Positions 44,467-57,084 of a stretch of DNA of 64,000 nucleotides are shown one piece after another. A program made the translations under genes and the position numbers. Numbering within the stretch: position 1 is the first letter of the stretch; each line of letters opens with the position of its first letter. The notes under the pieces were generated by a model that was not told the origin of the DNA, ran no database searches, and saw only the letters and a list, made by a program, of their open reading frames with translations. This stretch comes from Fragum whitleyi. Lineage: Eukaryota; Mollusca; Bivalvia; Cardiida; Cardiidae. The DNA lies in the NCBI GenBank assembly GCA_948146395.1, contig OX411557.1:30792077-30856076 (forward strand), read 5' to 3'.

Positions 44467-47400
44467 GTAAGTACTTCGTTAAGGATAAAATGTAAAGGAT
44501 AAAAATTTGACCCGTCACGCGAAATGGACCATCTGGGAACTGAAAAAAAAAGAGATTGGGTCCAGCATAGGTCAACGAGAGGTCGCAATTCAAAAGTTCT
44601 TTCACAGAAAGGTGGTTTGATCATTCTAGGTTCAGAAAATAAGCGAAATGCGAAAAAATTTACCCAAGTCAGTCTGCGCAATCCGCAATCGTCTGACTGG
44701 GGTCGACATTTTACGCACTACCCAGATGGTCCCTTTTAGAGTGACGGGTCACAAGGGTGCGTGAAACGTTTTAGAATTGATATGACATGGAAGGGATGGT
44801 AGCGCGTTGTTTAAGGTAGTGGACCCGTAATAGTTCCGCAACATTTCGAAAGTAATGAACTTTAACAGTGTTAACCGAGGTTTCCTAATGAAATCATTAG
44901 GAAACCTTGGTTAACACCCTTAAAGTTCATTACTTTCGTAACGTTGCGGATCAATCATTGGTTCACTACCATAAATAAACAGTGTCTCATTAGATTTTGC
45001 TAAAGGCAATAACGGCGATTTAATATAACCAAATACTGTCTAGTTTCATGGTGGAGCCACGAGAGAAAATATAACTATTTTTGTTCATGAAATGAAATAT
45101 CAATCGATTTTATTAAAACAACCCCCTCCAAAAAAGAAAAGAAAAAAAAAACGATGTGAAAATATGAAGATTTTAGGACACATTTTCTTGAAGCGTGTCA
45201 TTTGCTGTGCTTAGGTAAGGTGAACTATGTGAAAATATGAAGATTTTAGGACACATTTTCTTGAAGCGTGTCATTTGCTGTGCTTAGGTAGGGTGAACTG
45301 AACACATGCGGGGTATGATTTGATATGATTTATGATTTCGCTAGTTAGGCGGTGAGTTTATCAATTGATAATCTACTGCTTTTCTCGTTAATCTACCAAA
45401 TAACACTATAGAAATACATTTCCTTGAAAAATTGACTTTGTATTCCAAAGACAGATAACTCTAGCATCAAATCGATCGATAAAAGGTAACTTCATATTTT
45501 GGTATAAATACTCTACAATGTTAATCAACAACATATGCAAACCAGACAAACATTTGAAAAGAAAAGGTGCTTCCGTGTTCGATGGCTACCTTAACAACTT
45601 CGTGAAATGACCCTGTCCCCGTCCAAAACAATTCTAAGTTTCTCGTTCAGTGTAACGCGCATGACATAACACCCCCAAGGGCGTAGCACCCATTACGCAA
45701 TTTACGCAAGTGCGTAACAGAAATAATCATCTGTTGAAAAATATCGTTGATGAATGATCATAACATCGAAACTACAGCTTATTCAAGCTGTAGTTATGAT
45801 GTTTTGATTATTCACCAACGCTCAAATTATAAAAAGGGAGCGGACGGAGGATATTCATCTTTTGTCACAGTCCACATATCGCCTTTATCCTATATATATT
45901 CTTTGTTTGACGACTTCTGAGTGCGTATAAATTTTAAGTCCTAGATACGCCTATGAACTCTCTCAAAAAAATCCGGGATCTAACGATGGTTTAATGAATT
46001 TGGCCGAGGACAACAGGATTGGTTTAAAGGTCTCCGTAAAATTTGCTCATCCCACTCATTCTTTTTTTATTTGAGATATGAAGAGAGTATTTGTTGATTT
46101 CATTGAGGTCTGAAACTAAAAACCTTATCACACTGTATTAATATGTGGTGTGGATTCATACATGAGTATGATAAGGTTTTTAGTTTCATACCTCTAAGAA
46201 ATCAATATTTACTCTCTTCATATCTCATAATTAAATAGCAAAACTGTCAGATTTATTTACTAAGAAACAGATTTGTAATGAGACTACTTTGTGCGGAAGC
46301 TTACAAAATAACTGCGTAATCAAAATTGTTTTCATCGAGGTAAAAAAACAACTTTTAAGCCAATCAGAACATATGAGTATCAATGGACACAACTAATATT
46401 ATTTCAAAATCACACCAAGGTCACTCTTCTCACCAATTTCGCGTTTTTCTTTACTACAGCTTGCTGAAATTAAAGAGTTTTCATATAGTTGCTTTTTGTG
46501 CAAAGCAAATTCGGTGAAAGGGTAAAAGAGAGGGCATGTGAGAGCAGTAATATTTTTGCAATAACGTGGCCCTCTCTTGATAAATGACAATTAATTCCAA
46601 TTGCACATTTGAATCTGTTGGACAGAATTAGACGAAATTGACACTGTGTGTGACTTTTCCAACAGTTTGAATCTACATGAGGTGCAAAAATTAAGAAGCC
46701 CAGACAGTTACTTAGTATAAGTAGAGTATTTCCTTACGGTCTACAGATAATTTAATACCTTGTCTACAAAGCTTAAAGTGAAGACTCTGGTCAAACTGTG
46801 CGGATGCACAGACTGGTCAGAGTCGTTGCTTTGCGCACATTTGATATTTTTGAAAATGTCACGCACAGGCTCAATTATTTTGTTCGGTCTAAACCAATTT
46901 TGTATGAACTCTTAATTTTCAGCGGAGAGACTAGGGATAACATGATTTGTTTACTCGAATACCATAGGCGATGCCCGGCTCTCTCTGATGTTGGCAATCC
47001 CCTGCATGAACTTAAACCCATCTTAGATCAGTATGATACATACTGTGGGACAGGTTAGTGGGCTTGTTAGTCGGAGAAGATCTTTTATTTCTGAGAAGAT
47101 CAAACAATCCCAAACTATTTTCATTAGTTTTGTGGTATCTTCATAGAAGTGTTTCAGGTGAAACAAATAGAGGATAATCGTTTGTTTCAGTGAAAGATCG
47201 ATTTATATTGAATATATTTATATTTATATTGAATGGACAACAAAAGCTATATTTTCAAGTTGGCAGACCCACGAGTGAAAAGATAGCTTTTGTTGTTCAC
47301 GAGATGAAATATCAATCGATCTTACTCGAAAACAAACGATCATTGGTAGGCCGCAGCAGCGGCCTACCAGTATGAATGCGTTTTGAATATGACCATGGGG

Positions 47401-50400
47401 GATAAGGGATACATTATTATAAAACCTGTCCAATGTTTTTATTCAAAACATAGAAAACCGTATAATGCAGCCTGGATCAAACAACAGTTTTTCAACAACT
47501 GTTTTGTAATGAAAATTATTGAGCAATGAAATCAGGGTTTTTGGTTATGAACTTGATTTTACAAAGAATGCACATTTCATTAAAATGACTGATCACTCAG
47601 ACATGTTTGACCTATTTTTTTCTCTCTTTCCCCCTGTTTTCTGCATTTTTTTTTTACTTCAAAGTGATTCTCACAGGAGATACATCTATGGTTACACTCC
47701 TGTCTGTTTTGGTCTTGTTAAACATATAGTAAAAATGGCATTTTTGCGGTTTAAAAAAACCCACAATACTTCATTGTGCACAATTACACTCGAAATCCTT
47801 TTGGTGCAAAAGTGTGTGATGACTTATATCAAAGCTCTGGTCTAGAGAAAAAATGTTTCTACCTTAATTAATCTAATCCTGTGTGTGATATGTAGCAGTT
47901 GTCTGGCACTTAGCATAACTTAATTTCAAGCCAGTTACTGATATTCAAGCATTAAAACAATGGGACAAAGGGAGCATATCACTTTTTCTAACCAAACTAT
48001 TTGGGACAACCGAAGTAGGTCCTTTTACTTCAAATAGGTGCAGTCTTAGTACTAGTTTGAATGACAGCTATTGAATGATAACTTGAATCTTTTGCCTCGT
48101 GTTCTGATTTCAGAATTGTTTGTGCTATTATTTTGAGTCTGTATTTACTTTCTTTATGCTCATTTCTTCGGATAACTCCGCATACATCAGCATGAAGGTT
48201 GGGTGAATATATTTTTCTAACAAGAGCACCGCCTATGGGTGCAACACTTGGCTGTGTTTGGCTGCAGGTGGTGGATAATACAAAAAGCTGAGTGGAAAAA
48301 GGGACTCTTACAAAAACCCTTTTTCAGAGTTGTCCCCATTGACTGCTGGATAGCTCTTCAGATAGTGAACAAACATGCTAAATTTTATGAAGATATCTTC
48401 AATAACAACAAGTCAACAACAACATGCCAACGCCGCTAAAATGATCTCCATACCTCAAGTTTTCTTAGAAAACAGACAAGCTAAAAAAGGCAATCACTTT
48501 ACCATCATGTTTAATTCATTGCGCCTATGTTGAAATAAAGTACTCCTTAGTGTATTTAAGCCGGGTGTGCATGCTAAAGTAGGGCCATTATTGTTGTTGA
48601 AATCTTTAAAATCTAGATAGGTATTGTTTGCAAAAAAACATTTTTATAAGAAAAATACATTATTCATTGATGATAACCAAATAATTTGCGGCCTACTTTG
48701 ATGCATTTGTCTTGTTCTATTTCTCTTATGCAAAAATGAGACTACATGTGGAAATTCTTGGCCAAATTTACCAGAATCGCGCGTCATTTGCACGTGATTA
48801 CTAGGCGATCGTGATGACGTCACTTATTGAGTTTCGCTTAAATAACGTCAGAAAAGATGAAATGAAATAAGGCGGGGTAATAGTTTTTGATTATTTCACT
48901 AGTTATGCGGTGAGTTTATCAAGTGATAATATACCGTTACTTCTCGATAATCCAACGAAAAGCTTTGAAGAATACAAACTAATTTTGTAAAAGAAGATTC
49001 AAATTTTAAATGTCATTTTTAACCCAACAAGAATTTTTAAATATTTGCAATAATTTGGTGAAAATAAAAACAAATAACCTTTTCTACTCACAGCTAAAAG
49101 AAGCTCAAATCTTAACTATCATTTTTGACCCAACAAGAATTTTCAAATATTTGCAATAATTTTGTGAAATAAAACAACTAACATTTTATCTTATAACTTT
49201 ACAAATATACACGTGATAACATCCCGAATGATATTTTTTATGATATCACATAGTTATTTTTAGAACAATGATATAATGCGGTTATCTTTAGAAACTTGCA
49301 TTTCAGTTAGAAACATCGATGAAAACAAGGCAATTAGAGGTTATAAGATAAATATGATACGTACTTAGTGTATTGTATGAAAAAATATCTAACTCGGTTG
49401 TGGAAATTGATAATTGTCTCGGCCGAGCCTCGACAATTATCAATTCTTCCAACCGTGTTTGATATTTTCTCTCATACAAAACACTAAGAACGTATTATAT
49501 ATTTCTACTCTCAGCTGATGGGGGCGGCTTCTACTCAGGTGTGGGACCAGTTTCGTGTCCAGGGTTCGAGCAATGTTACCAGCAGGTTCTTTCCTTGGCG
49601 GGATCACCTGATATGCAGCTGAGTGAGATGAAGAATTCAACGCCTTTTTCTATCATCCCGGATATGCTGTATACTTTATGCATGTGAGGCACAAATTAAT
49701 ATTTAATAACTAATTTAAAGCTAACCTGAGCAAAACGTATTCATCGTCAGTTGTCCGTCGACCGACGTGATAGACATTTTTTTCTTGTTTAAACTTTAGG
49801 GGCCGTAAATATGGACAATGCTTCATTCAGATTGGTCACCCGGGTTCGATCCCCGACGGCGGCATTCATACTTTCCGATTTATTGTCTCTCACCAATGGG
49901 TTTATAATCGTAGACCTATGTGAGATAGCAGCTGGAAGCTAGGAAAGGATGTGGTGGTTGTACTGGTGAGAGAAATACCAGGAAACCATTGTTAGGTGCT
50001 CCAGCCGCCGCGATATAACTGCAAAAAATGTTTAAAGCGGCGTTAAACTCCATTCAATCAATCAGATTGGTCAGAATGTTTAGCAGGTCACAGGGATTAA
50101 CCTTATCAACCTTATTCAAATCGGAACGGGGACCGCCGTCAAAGCGCATTTAAAAGATGGGTTCGATTTCCGATGGCAGCGATCGTTCTTTCCGAATATT
50201 TGTCTTCCACCAATGGGTTGATACTCGTAAACCTATGTGGGTTAGCAGCTGGAGGCTAGGAAAAGCTATGGACAATGGTAAAACTGGTGTGAGAAATACC
50301 AGGAATCCGTCGTTACGTGATCCAGCCGTCGCGATATAACTGACAAATTGTTGATACCGGCGTAAAACCCATTCAAACTGAAAAAAACGGACGGATCTTG

Positions 50401-53400
50401 TTAAATCACAGGTAAAAGGGAACTTAATGACTATGTTCTTGTTTTCACTCTAGAGGCAAGATATGGGAGGAACCTTTACGAAACTTGGTCATAATGTTTT
50501 TTAGGTCGCAAGGATAGACCCTTTTGGGAAAGGGAAAAAAATATTGAAATCCCAGAAAATGGGACCTAAAGAATTGTTAAAACTTGAGAAGCTACAAATA
50601 TTGTCCAATTTTCATAAAACTTGGTCAGGATGTTTGTCGCATACAAGTTTACAAAGATAATACATCATGAAATCGGTAAGGGTCCATTTGAGACTACGAA
50701 ATAAGGATACTCATTTATTAGTTTCTTGTTAACAGCCAGCATAGTCTGACTAGGGTCGACGCCTAGCACACTTAGAAGATTGTCCCCTTCACCTTTTTAG
50801 CTAACCTGAGCTAGAAGTGCTTAAGGTGAGCTATTGTGGTAAGGTGGATGTCCGTCGTCCGTCGTGCGACGTCCGTCGTGCGACGTCCGTCGTCAACATT
50901 TACCTTGTATGCACTCTAGAGGCCACATTTTTTGCCCGATCAACCTGAAAAAGGGTCAGAATGATTGTCTTGATGAAAGCTCGGACGAGTTCGAAATAGG
51001 GTCAACTGGGGTTAAAAACTAGGTCACGGGGTCAATTCTTAAATAAAACCTTGTATGCACTCTGGGGGCCACATTTTTTGCCCGATCAACCTGAAATTTG
51101 GTCAGAAAGATTGTATTGATAAAATCACGGACAAGTTCGAAATTGGGTCAATTGGGGTAAAAAACTAGGTCACGGGGTCAAATCTTAGAAAAACCTTGTA
51201 TGCACTCTAGAGGCCGCATTCTTTGCCTGATCAATCTAAAATTTGGTCAGAATTATTGTCTTGGTGCAATCTCGGATGAGTTTGAAATTTGGTCAACTGA
51301 GGTCAAAAGCTAGGAAACAGGGTCAAATCTTAGAAAAACCTTGCATGCACTCAGGAGGCCACATTTTTTCCAGATCAACCTAAATTTTGGTCAGAATGAT
51401 TGTATTGAAGAAATCTCGGACGAGTTCGAAATTGGGTCAACTGGGGTCAAATACTAGGTCACAGGGTCAAATCTTAGAAAAACCTTGTATGCACTCTAGA
51501 GGCCACATATTTTACCCAATCAACTTGAAATTTTGTCAGAATGATTGTCTTGATAGAATCTCGGACGAGTCCGAAATTGGGTCAACTGGGGTCAAAAGCT
51601 AGGACACAGGATCAAATCTTAGAAGAACCTTGTATGCACTCTAGAGGCCACATTTTTTGCTTGATCAACCTGAAATTCGGGTTACCTTGATGAAATCTTG
51701 AACAAGTTAGCAATTAGGTCAACTGGGGTCAAAAACTAGGTCACGGGGTCAAATCTTAGAAAAATCTTGTATGCACTCTAGAGGCTAAATTTTTGCCAGA
51801 TCAACCTGAAATTTGTTTAGAATGATTGGCTTAATGAAATCTCGGACATTTTTCAAATTGTGTTAGCTGGGGTCAAAATCAAGGCAACGGGTCAAATATT
51901 AGAAAAATCTTTGATGCACTCTAAAGGTATCATTTTATTACCTGCTCAACATAAAAATTTGTCAGAATGATGGTCTTGATTAAATTTTGGTAAAGTTTGG
52001 AGCTAGGTCGACCAAGGTTAAAAACTAGGTCAGGGGTTAACATCTTAAAAAACTCAACTTGTTCGCTTTCTGAATGCCACTTTTTGTTCAATGAACTCGA
52101 AAATTTGGTCATTTAAACATTTTTTGACAGTTCACTCAGGTGAGCGATTTAGGGCCACTATGGCACCCTTGTTTAATAATCAATTATAGCGCGGATTTAT
52201 TGACCCGAGTCTGACCCATTAGAGGAATAAAAATCTACTCGGATTTTCACGTGCTTTCATAGAAATGAATAACAAACGTTAATGAATGTTATATATTTTG
52301 TTAATTGATAAAATATGTCGGTAATTGTTATTTAAGCATTTTTTCCACAGAGGTCATATTCTCTTATACGAGAACCAAGGTATACCATATTTTTTGCGCT
52401 GAGCCCCTCGATATGTGTATCAATCCTTTTCCTTCAGTGTTTATGTAGAACAAAAGAAGTGTAGAGATGAACACCGGTCGAGTTGTCCTGAGGCTATCAA
52501 GTATGCGGAGGACGTAACGGAAAAGGACCTACAAACGTTCAACATGAATATGCAAGAGATCGATGTACTAGTTGAAGATTTGTGTCCCAAAATACCCGCA
52601 GGTAATGCTGGTCCGGGTAAACGCCTTGGCCTGGTTCATATTATTAGAATATGCATCGACAACGGGCGGGGTAACTCTGCATGGAAATGCAAAGCTATTC
52701 ATAGATGTAACCAGCACTGCTTTCAGGGTGACAAAGCGGTGCAAATAGTTTGCAAATTATACCCGCCTTGCCAATGCACTTGCGTGCATAAACGAGTATA
52801 TTTTGCAAAAAGTTTGTTACGTTTTGTTATTCTAAACGAAGGATAGTATTTTTGAATATACATGTATACCTACACGAGGTAAAAAATAGTTAAAAGGATC
52901 CGATAATTGACAACAATCTCAAACAAGACTGTCCGAAAGCGCTCCATCAGCGCGCCATTCACGATATGTACATAACACTTACTCTAGAAAACAACTCCAA
53001 ACCGTTTCATTTTTGTTCCAAAAGAAAAAAAATCAATGGAAATGTTCAAATGTTCCACACCTTTATTCAACTGAGAAGTTTCGTGTCCCCGCATTCAAAA
53101 GACAGTACTCATATTTAGAATGATGGTAGATCTCAATGATACGCATCTACTGGCACCATGGTCAAGGTCGTGTTACAAGGTCAGTATCACCTGTCAAGGT
53201 CAAATTTGTAAAAAAAAAATAAAATAAAAAAAAAATAAAGCAAATGCCGTTTCCGAGGCATTCGTGTTTCACAAACACATCTTGTTTAATCTAATGTGGA
53301 TTCCAAAGTGTCTGACAAGCCCACGAAGACACACAAACACTGAGATACTTATCCCGTATTAGCGGGTTGTGATGAGATTTATTTCGTACAACTTGGACAA

Positions 53401-56400
53401 ATAAATGATATTGTATAACCTCGCTTGAAATACACTCAAAACGCACCCATAGCAATCATTCAAAAATTATTGTAAATACATGTACATTGTTCGTACTGCA
53501 GGTCGGTCAAAATAAGAAATGTCTTTATAAAAAGAGGTAATTAACGTATTTATGTTTACAATGATTGATTATAGACTGGCCAAATTCCAGAGAGATTGCT
53601 TATTGGAATCGTCACGGCAGAAAATTACGTAACTCACCAACTTCAGAATATCGTGAATAATTCTGTAAATTTGTGATCAATTGAATTCGGTTTGAAGCAG
53701 AGAAGGTAAATAAATGTCAGGATTTTGCTGATTTTGCTTTTGGTGGTGAAAAAATAAAGACGGCAAGGTAAAAACTACTTGATCATCTATTAGCTGTTGT
53801 TTGCCGATTTTCGAACGATATCCAGTACATATCAGCGGCCCGTTTTACTACACGTCTTACGAAAAAATTAATCGTAAGCCAATATCTAAAATCGTACCTG
53901 GTGATTTAATTCATTGTTAGATTCTGTCTTGCAATATCTCATAGGAATCGTCTTTAGAAGACGATTCAAATGAGATGATGCATGACAGAATTCAACATTT
54001 AGCTACTACTGTAGAAGCAACTTTGATTTTCGACTAAAAATGATCGTAAGATCTTTAGTAAAACAGGCCCCTGGTGTTTTTTCCCTTAACTGTTCTGTGT
54101 TTGAAACCTTTTTACAAATGGACCAAGTTTTTACGGAATTGTTGTAAAATATAGAAATACTTGTGTCACGTGATTCCTCACCGTGGTCGTGAGATAAATG
54201 TGAAGCGTCACGCGATAAGGAACCATCGGGTAACTCCGCAAAATCAATATTTGAAAAAGAGATTAGTTCCAGTAGAATTCAATAAGAATTCGAATCTCCA
54301 AAATTCTTGCATGGGAAGGAAGATTGATCATTCTAGATTCAGAAAATTACAAAAGTGAGAACAGTTTCGGCCCTACTCAGTCTGCGCAGTCCGCGCTGTC
54401 TGACAAGGTTCGTCACTTTACGTACTACCAAAATGTCTGTCTCAAGATATAAATACCAAGGAATTCAAAAGATGTACATATAAATTTCGGAATTTATTGA
54501 GGTTTGAAACTTAAAAGCTTATCACTCTTAATAAATATGGGAAAGCTATTGATAAATATTGTATATTTGTCCGTGTTTCAGAGTTTCCCAAGAACAATTG
54601 TGTGCGAAAGAAACTCGAAAGCCAAGAATTCGTTTCCTGCATAATGGACGCCAGGAATATGTCCGCCGAGGCGACCAAAGATAAACAGTGCAAGTATGTA
54701 TTCCTTGTCAAAGTTTAACCCTTGTCATGCTGAACCCGGAATATTCCTGCTTTGGCAGGAGCTATAGACAAACATCAGCCTGCACATTATGTGCAGTCTG
54801 ATATTAGTCTACACCACCTGTTTCTCACTTTCAAACCAGAATTGTCAATAGATTTAGTTTTTCAAATAAATTTTTAGCCAAAGTTTTTCAGCATGACAAG
54901 GGTTAATAGTTTTACGTTTACACGTAGAAGAAACTGAATATGTGGCAATTGAATACCAATCATTTATTAAACGAATTAATTTAACCAGGCATACAAGTAT
55001 ATAAATTGAAAAAAAGGCCTTGTCATTTTGGATGACGAATAAATATATTCGAGTATTTATAAATAGAGAGTTAATGTTGTGTACGAGTATATATATATAT
55101 ATACTTGACAAAAAAGTAAAGGAAAAATTATATTATTTTTTCCCAAAAGATACACTTCATTTTCAAAACTCATTTTGTTATGTTATATGCGTCCATCATT
55201 CGGAAGCATAATTGCATGAAACATAATGAAATTTTGTCAAAGGATACGGCTACGCCATAATGGATCCTAGCAAACGCCTTAACATAATCTGTAAATTGGT
55301 ATCACCAGTACTACTGAATTAGATTTATTCTCAATACCTTCTTATCTTTTTTTGTGTCGCATTCGTTGAGAAGCCCCCCCCCCCCCCCCCCCAATTCGTC
55401 AGTAATCGCAAGAACATCCACCCTTTGTTTCATATATATACGTTGTCGTAAAATGTTTGTTTGAAATATGCCCTTTTTATGCTCTATCAGATCCTTAACT
55501 CTGAAAAGACTTTTCGAGTCTGTCCGATCAAGATTTTGCAAAAAAGGGGTCTTCAAAATCAATCTTCCGAAGAGCACCAACATTTTAGCCTATTGAAAAG
55601 AAACTACCAACAATAGCACTGACAAAAGGTCTAACGATTGGAAGAGAATTGTACATTCTATAGCAGACAACGTTAAACGTCATTTCGAGCAGCAATAGCC
55701 CACTATACACACATTTGTTGCTCCTGACGGACAGCAATCTTTTCGCAAACTATAATTGATCGGTCATTTTTCTTTCGGGTTTCCCGAGTTTAAGCATACC
55801 AATTGCACTGAGAGCTTCCTTTACAGAAAATAAATGACGCTTCTTGTTGTGTTTTGCGAAAATGAAAGGTCCGAAAAACAAATATGAAGAAAAAAACAAG
55901 AGAAAAATCAAGCGATTTCCACATTAAAGCCAAGAATTTAAAGATGAGAAACGTTCTCTACTTAAGCAGGTTAGATTACAAATGATTTTGCTCCTGGTTA
56001 AATTTGAATCGTATGTGCTTAGTTATGCTTAAAATCGGAAGAAAAAACACTGTAGAACGCTCAGATACACAAACAAAATACAAAATTGGTTTACATCTTT
56101 GATCCCTAACTGTTTTGTCTAGTATATTATATGACCCGAATCATTATTGTAAATTGACGGAAATTTTGCATGCAAGCCATGATATTTTCCAGCGTTATAT
56201 ATAAAACTACGGTTGTAAGTTGAAGACATCACATTCAATAGGGTCTCTTTTTTCAGACCCATGCAAAAGGTCAAATTATATATATAATACGTACTTAGTG
56301 TATTGTATGAAAAAAAAAAAACGAATTTAACATTGGCAAAGAGCTTAGAATCAATAATGAATATATAAAAATATTCTTTCCTGCGCTTGCAGGCTGACCT

Positions 56401-56725
56401 ATGTTAAAGAGTTTTTTCTCCGTTGAGCGACCTGTGGTTAACTACCCCTTTGTCGCTTATCGTTGTTTTCTAGCCAACCTGGGGATTATTTGTTTTCAGA
56501 ATATATTTGGATGAATTAAAATGTATCGAAGACAACATTGGGACCTGTGGACCAGAAAACGTGAAGGCCGTAATCGACGCTGCCCACCACCTGATTCCTG
56601 ATCGTCCGGAAAACTGCCGTAGAACTATGAATGACGAACCATCTTCGGGATCCGACAATGTCCGATCATCTATCAGCATTTTGTCTTTAATCATGTTCGT
56701 GCTTGCTGTTAAAAAGATAAAGTGA
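44331..56725 (+). CDS. Gene B: tandem paralogue of gene A (triple six-cysteine, GPI-type)
   Basis: Six exons: 44331-44466, 46923-47053, 49515-49683, 52438-52601, 54582-54693 and 56500-56725. The intron phases are identical to gene A, and exons 1, 2 and 5 have exactly the same lengths. The joined frame gives 312 residues from exon 1 onwards: end of a signal peptide (VCLSGLKA before DC), three six-cysteine modules, an EPSSGSDN linker, and the hydrophobic tail ISILSLIMFVLAV just before KKIK and the stop. All 18 module cysteines match gene A in order, and the NST sequon in exon 3 is kept. The 5' end is missing: the frame is closed by TAA directly before exon 1, so either an upstream signal-peptide exon exists (not found) or translation starts at the internal ATG 44334, giving an unusually short leader. 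The protein is probably extracellular and membrane-anchored; its function is unknown. Confidence 0.8.
44508..44752. mobile_element. Family Q MITE in intron 1 of gene B
   Basis: tgacccgtcacgcgaaatgg left, cccttttagagtgacgggtc right, starting 42 nt after the exon 1 donor. Confidence 0.7.
44811..44974. mobile_element. Palindromic MITE (family P)
   Basis: ttaaggtagtggacccgtaa ... ggttcactaccataa, with a perfect centre ggtttcctaatgaaatcatt. Confidence 0.75.
45154..45300 (+). repeat. Exact 73-bp tandem duplication
   Basis: atgtgaaaatatgaagattt ... taggtaaggtgaact is repeated at once with a single difference (taagg/tagggt). Recent slippage or an assembly duplicate. Confidence 0.9.
45677..45955 (+). 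mobile_element. Family S MITE in intron 1 of gene B
   Basis: agggcgtagcacccattacg left; cctagatacgccta right; central hairpin aactacagcttattcaagct. Confidence 0.7.
46074..46235. mobile_element. Family U hairpin MITE
   Basis: gagatatgaagagagtattt left and actctcttcatatctcat right; inner aaccttatcac / gataaggtttttagtttc. Palindromic over about 160 bp. A second copy is at 58287-58440. Confidence 0.7.
46625..46890 (+). repeat. Intron-1 segment conserved with gene A
   Basis: 46650-46685 (gtgtgtgacttttccaacag) matches 2255-2300. The hairpin-like 'agtgaagactctggtcaaac..gtgcggatgcacagactgg..acgcacaggctca' (46778-46870) matches 2392-2490. Same order as in gene A. Confidence 0.6.
46923..47053 (+). 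CDS. Gene B exon 2 (second half of module 1)
   Basis: 131 nt; acceptor cttaattttcag, donor gttagt (the same donor as gene A). It encodes GETRDNMICLLEYHRRCPAL..., C-x7-C-x23-C, ending CGTG. Phase 2 in, phase 1 out. Confidence 0.8.
47060..48770. other. Intron 2 of gene B: no gene
   Basis: Contains the gene A-like remnant at 47185-47275 and a small palindrome ggtaggccgcagcagcggcctacc at 47346-47369. The open frames at 47519-47845 and 48239-48439 are hydrophobic or AT-rich and unsupported. Confidence 0.45.
48780..48965 (+). repeat. CRE-containing intron-2 segment conserved with gene A
   Basis: gatgacgtcacttattgagt and cgcttaaataacgtcag, then agttatgcggtgagtttatc. Matches 4800-4975 in gene A; the last part also matches 45340-45400. 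Confidence 0.55.
48995..49180 (+). repeat. Tandem duplication, ~108-bp unit
   Basis: 'acccaacaagaatttt.aaatatttgcaataattt.gtgaaa' occurs twice (about 49022 and 49130). Confidence 0.7.
49355..49497. mobile_element. Palindromic element directly before gene B exon 3
   Basis: tacgtacttagtgtattgta left, acaaaacactaagaacgta right; inner ttgataattgtctcgg / cctcgacaattatcaa. A left-end fragment with poly-A is at 56288-56325. It ends about 17 nt before exon 3. Confidence 0.7.
49515..49683 (+). CDS. Gene B exon 3 (first half of module 2)
   Basis: 169 nt; acceptor ttctactctcag, donor gtgagg; phase 1 in, phase 2 out. It encodes a GGGFYSGVG linker followed by C-x5-C-x34-C, with SPDMQ and NSTPFS as in gene A. 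A palindromic element ends about 17 nt before the exon. Confidence 0.8.
49838..50068 (+). mobile_element. SINE (plus) in intron 3 of gene B
   Basis: cccgggttcgatccccgacg (B-box), ctcaccaatgggtttataat, gctccagccgccgcgatata, aaagcggcgttaaactccat then (tcaa)n. Confidence 0.75.
50120..50382 (+). mobile_element. Second SINE (plus), same family
   Basis: ccgccgtcaaagcgcat, gggttcgatttccgatggca (B-box), tgtgagaaataccaggaatc, cagccgtcgcgatataactg, ataccggcgtaaaacccatt. Confidence 0.7.
50818..52180 (+). mobile_element. Family G Helitron-like element with about eight ~145-bp monomers
   Basis: Starts aaggtgagctattgtggtaa then gtccgtcgtccgtcgtgcga. Monomers ('aaccttgtatgcactctagaggccacat...ggtcaaatcttagaaa') begin near 50907, 51047, 51195, 51340, 51482, 51628, 51769 and 51910. 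Ends tcaggtgagcgatttagggc..cacccttgttt, like 5162-5724. Confidence 0.65.
52438..52601 (+). CDS. Gene B exon 4 (second half of module 2)
   Basis: 164 nt; acceptor ttttccttcag, donor gtaatg. It encodes VYVEQKKCRDEHRSSCPEA... and ends DLCPKIPAG: C-x7-C-x32-C. It is three codons shorter than gene A exon 4, with the length change between the second and third cysteines. Confidence 0.82.
52724..52846. repeat. Family W fold-back element
   Basis: gggtgacaaagcggtgcaaa left, gttttgttattctaaacgaa right, inner cgccttgccaatgcacttgc / gcgtgcataaacgagtata. It lies just after exon 4 of gene B and inflates an open frame there (52415-52846). Confidence 0.55.
53088..53480. repeat. Family J fragment and reverse family M fragment
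   Basis: 53088-53288: tagatctcaatgatacgcat, tcacctgtcaaggtcaaa, gaggcattcgtgtttcac. 53290-53470: cccacgaagacacacaaaca and cgcttgaaatacactcaaaa of family M. Confidence 0.5.
53833..54072. mobile_element. Family R MITE
   Basis: cagcggcccgttttacta / tagtaaaacaggcccctg; central gaatcgtctttagaagacgattc. Confidence 0.75.
54200..54436. mobile_element. Family Q MITE, right end decayed
   Basis: tgaagcgtcacgcgataagg left; interior gagattagttccagtag and cgcgctgtctgacaaggttc. Confidence 0.5.
54582..54693 (+). CDS. Gene B exon 5 (first half of module 3)
   Basis: 112 nt; acceptor tccgtgtttcag, donor gtatgt; phase 1 in and phase 2 out. It encodes NCVRKKLESQEFVSCIMD...KDKQC, C-x12-C-x16-C, and is the best-conserved exon of the pair. 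Confidence 0.83.
55100..56280. other. Intron 5 of gene B: no gene
   Basis: A C-run of about 19 at 55374-55392, AT-rich short frames only. No repeat family recognised. Confidence 0.45.
56500..56725 (+). CDS. Gene B exon 6 (second half of module 3, GPI-type tail, stop)
   Basis: 226 nt including the TGA at 56723-56725; acceptor tttgttttcag. It encodes C-x7-C-x22-C (CIEDNIGTC...RPENC), then NDEPSSGSDNVRSS and a hydrophobic C-terminus. No clear AATAAA was seen close downstream; ataaat occurs about 6 nt after the stop. Confidence 0.82.
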
Positions 56726-56803
56726 TGATAAATCGTAAACAATGCAACGGAAGCCTATACGCTGGTGTGGCTTATTGCCCGGGAAATACGGTATACACGT
56801 GAT

Positions 56804-57084
56804 CCATAGGCGTATCTAAGACTCTTAAATTTATACGCAGTCTCAGAAGGCGACAACTAAAGAATATACGTATGGGATAAAGGCGATATGGGGACTGTGA
56901 CAAAAGATGGATTCCCTCCGCCAGCTCCCTTTTAATGATTTGAGCGTTGTGAATAATCAAATCATCATAACTACAGCTTGAATAAGCTGTAGTTTCGATG
57001 TTATGAGAATTTATTAACTATATATTTCAAGACAGGTTTTTTTACGCACTTGTGTAAATTGCGTGATGGGAGTTACACCATTGT
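56804..57084 (-). mobile_element. Family S MITE (reverse)
   Basis: cataggcgtatctaagactc left, gcgtgatgggagttacacc right, central aactacagcttgaataagct. Confidence 0.7.

Noticed and set aside
54854..55211. Hydrophobic isoleucine/tyrosine-rich frames on both strands
   Set aside because: They arise from (ta)n-rich sequence; no exon boundaries or matching paralogue in gene A.
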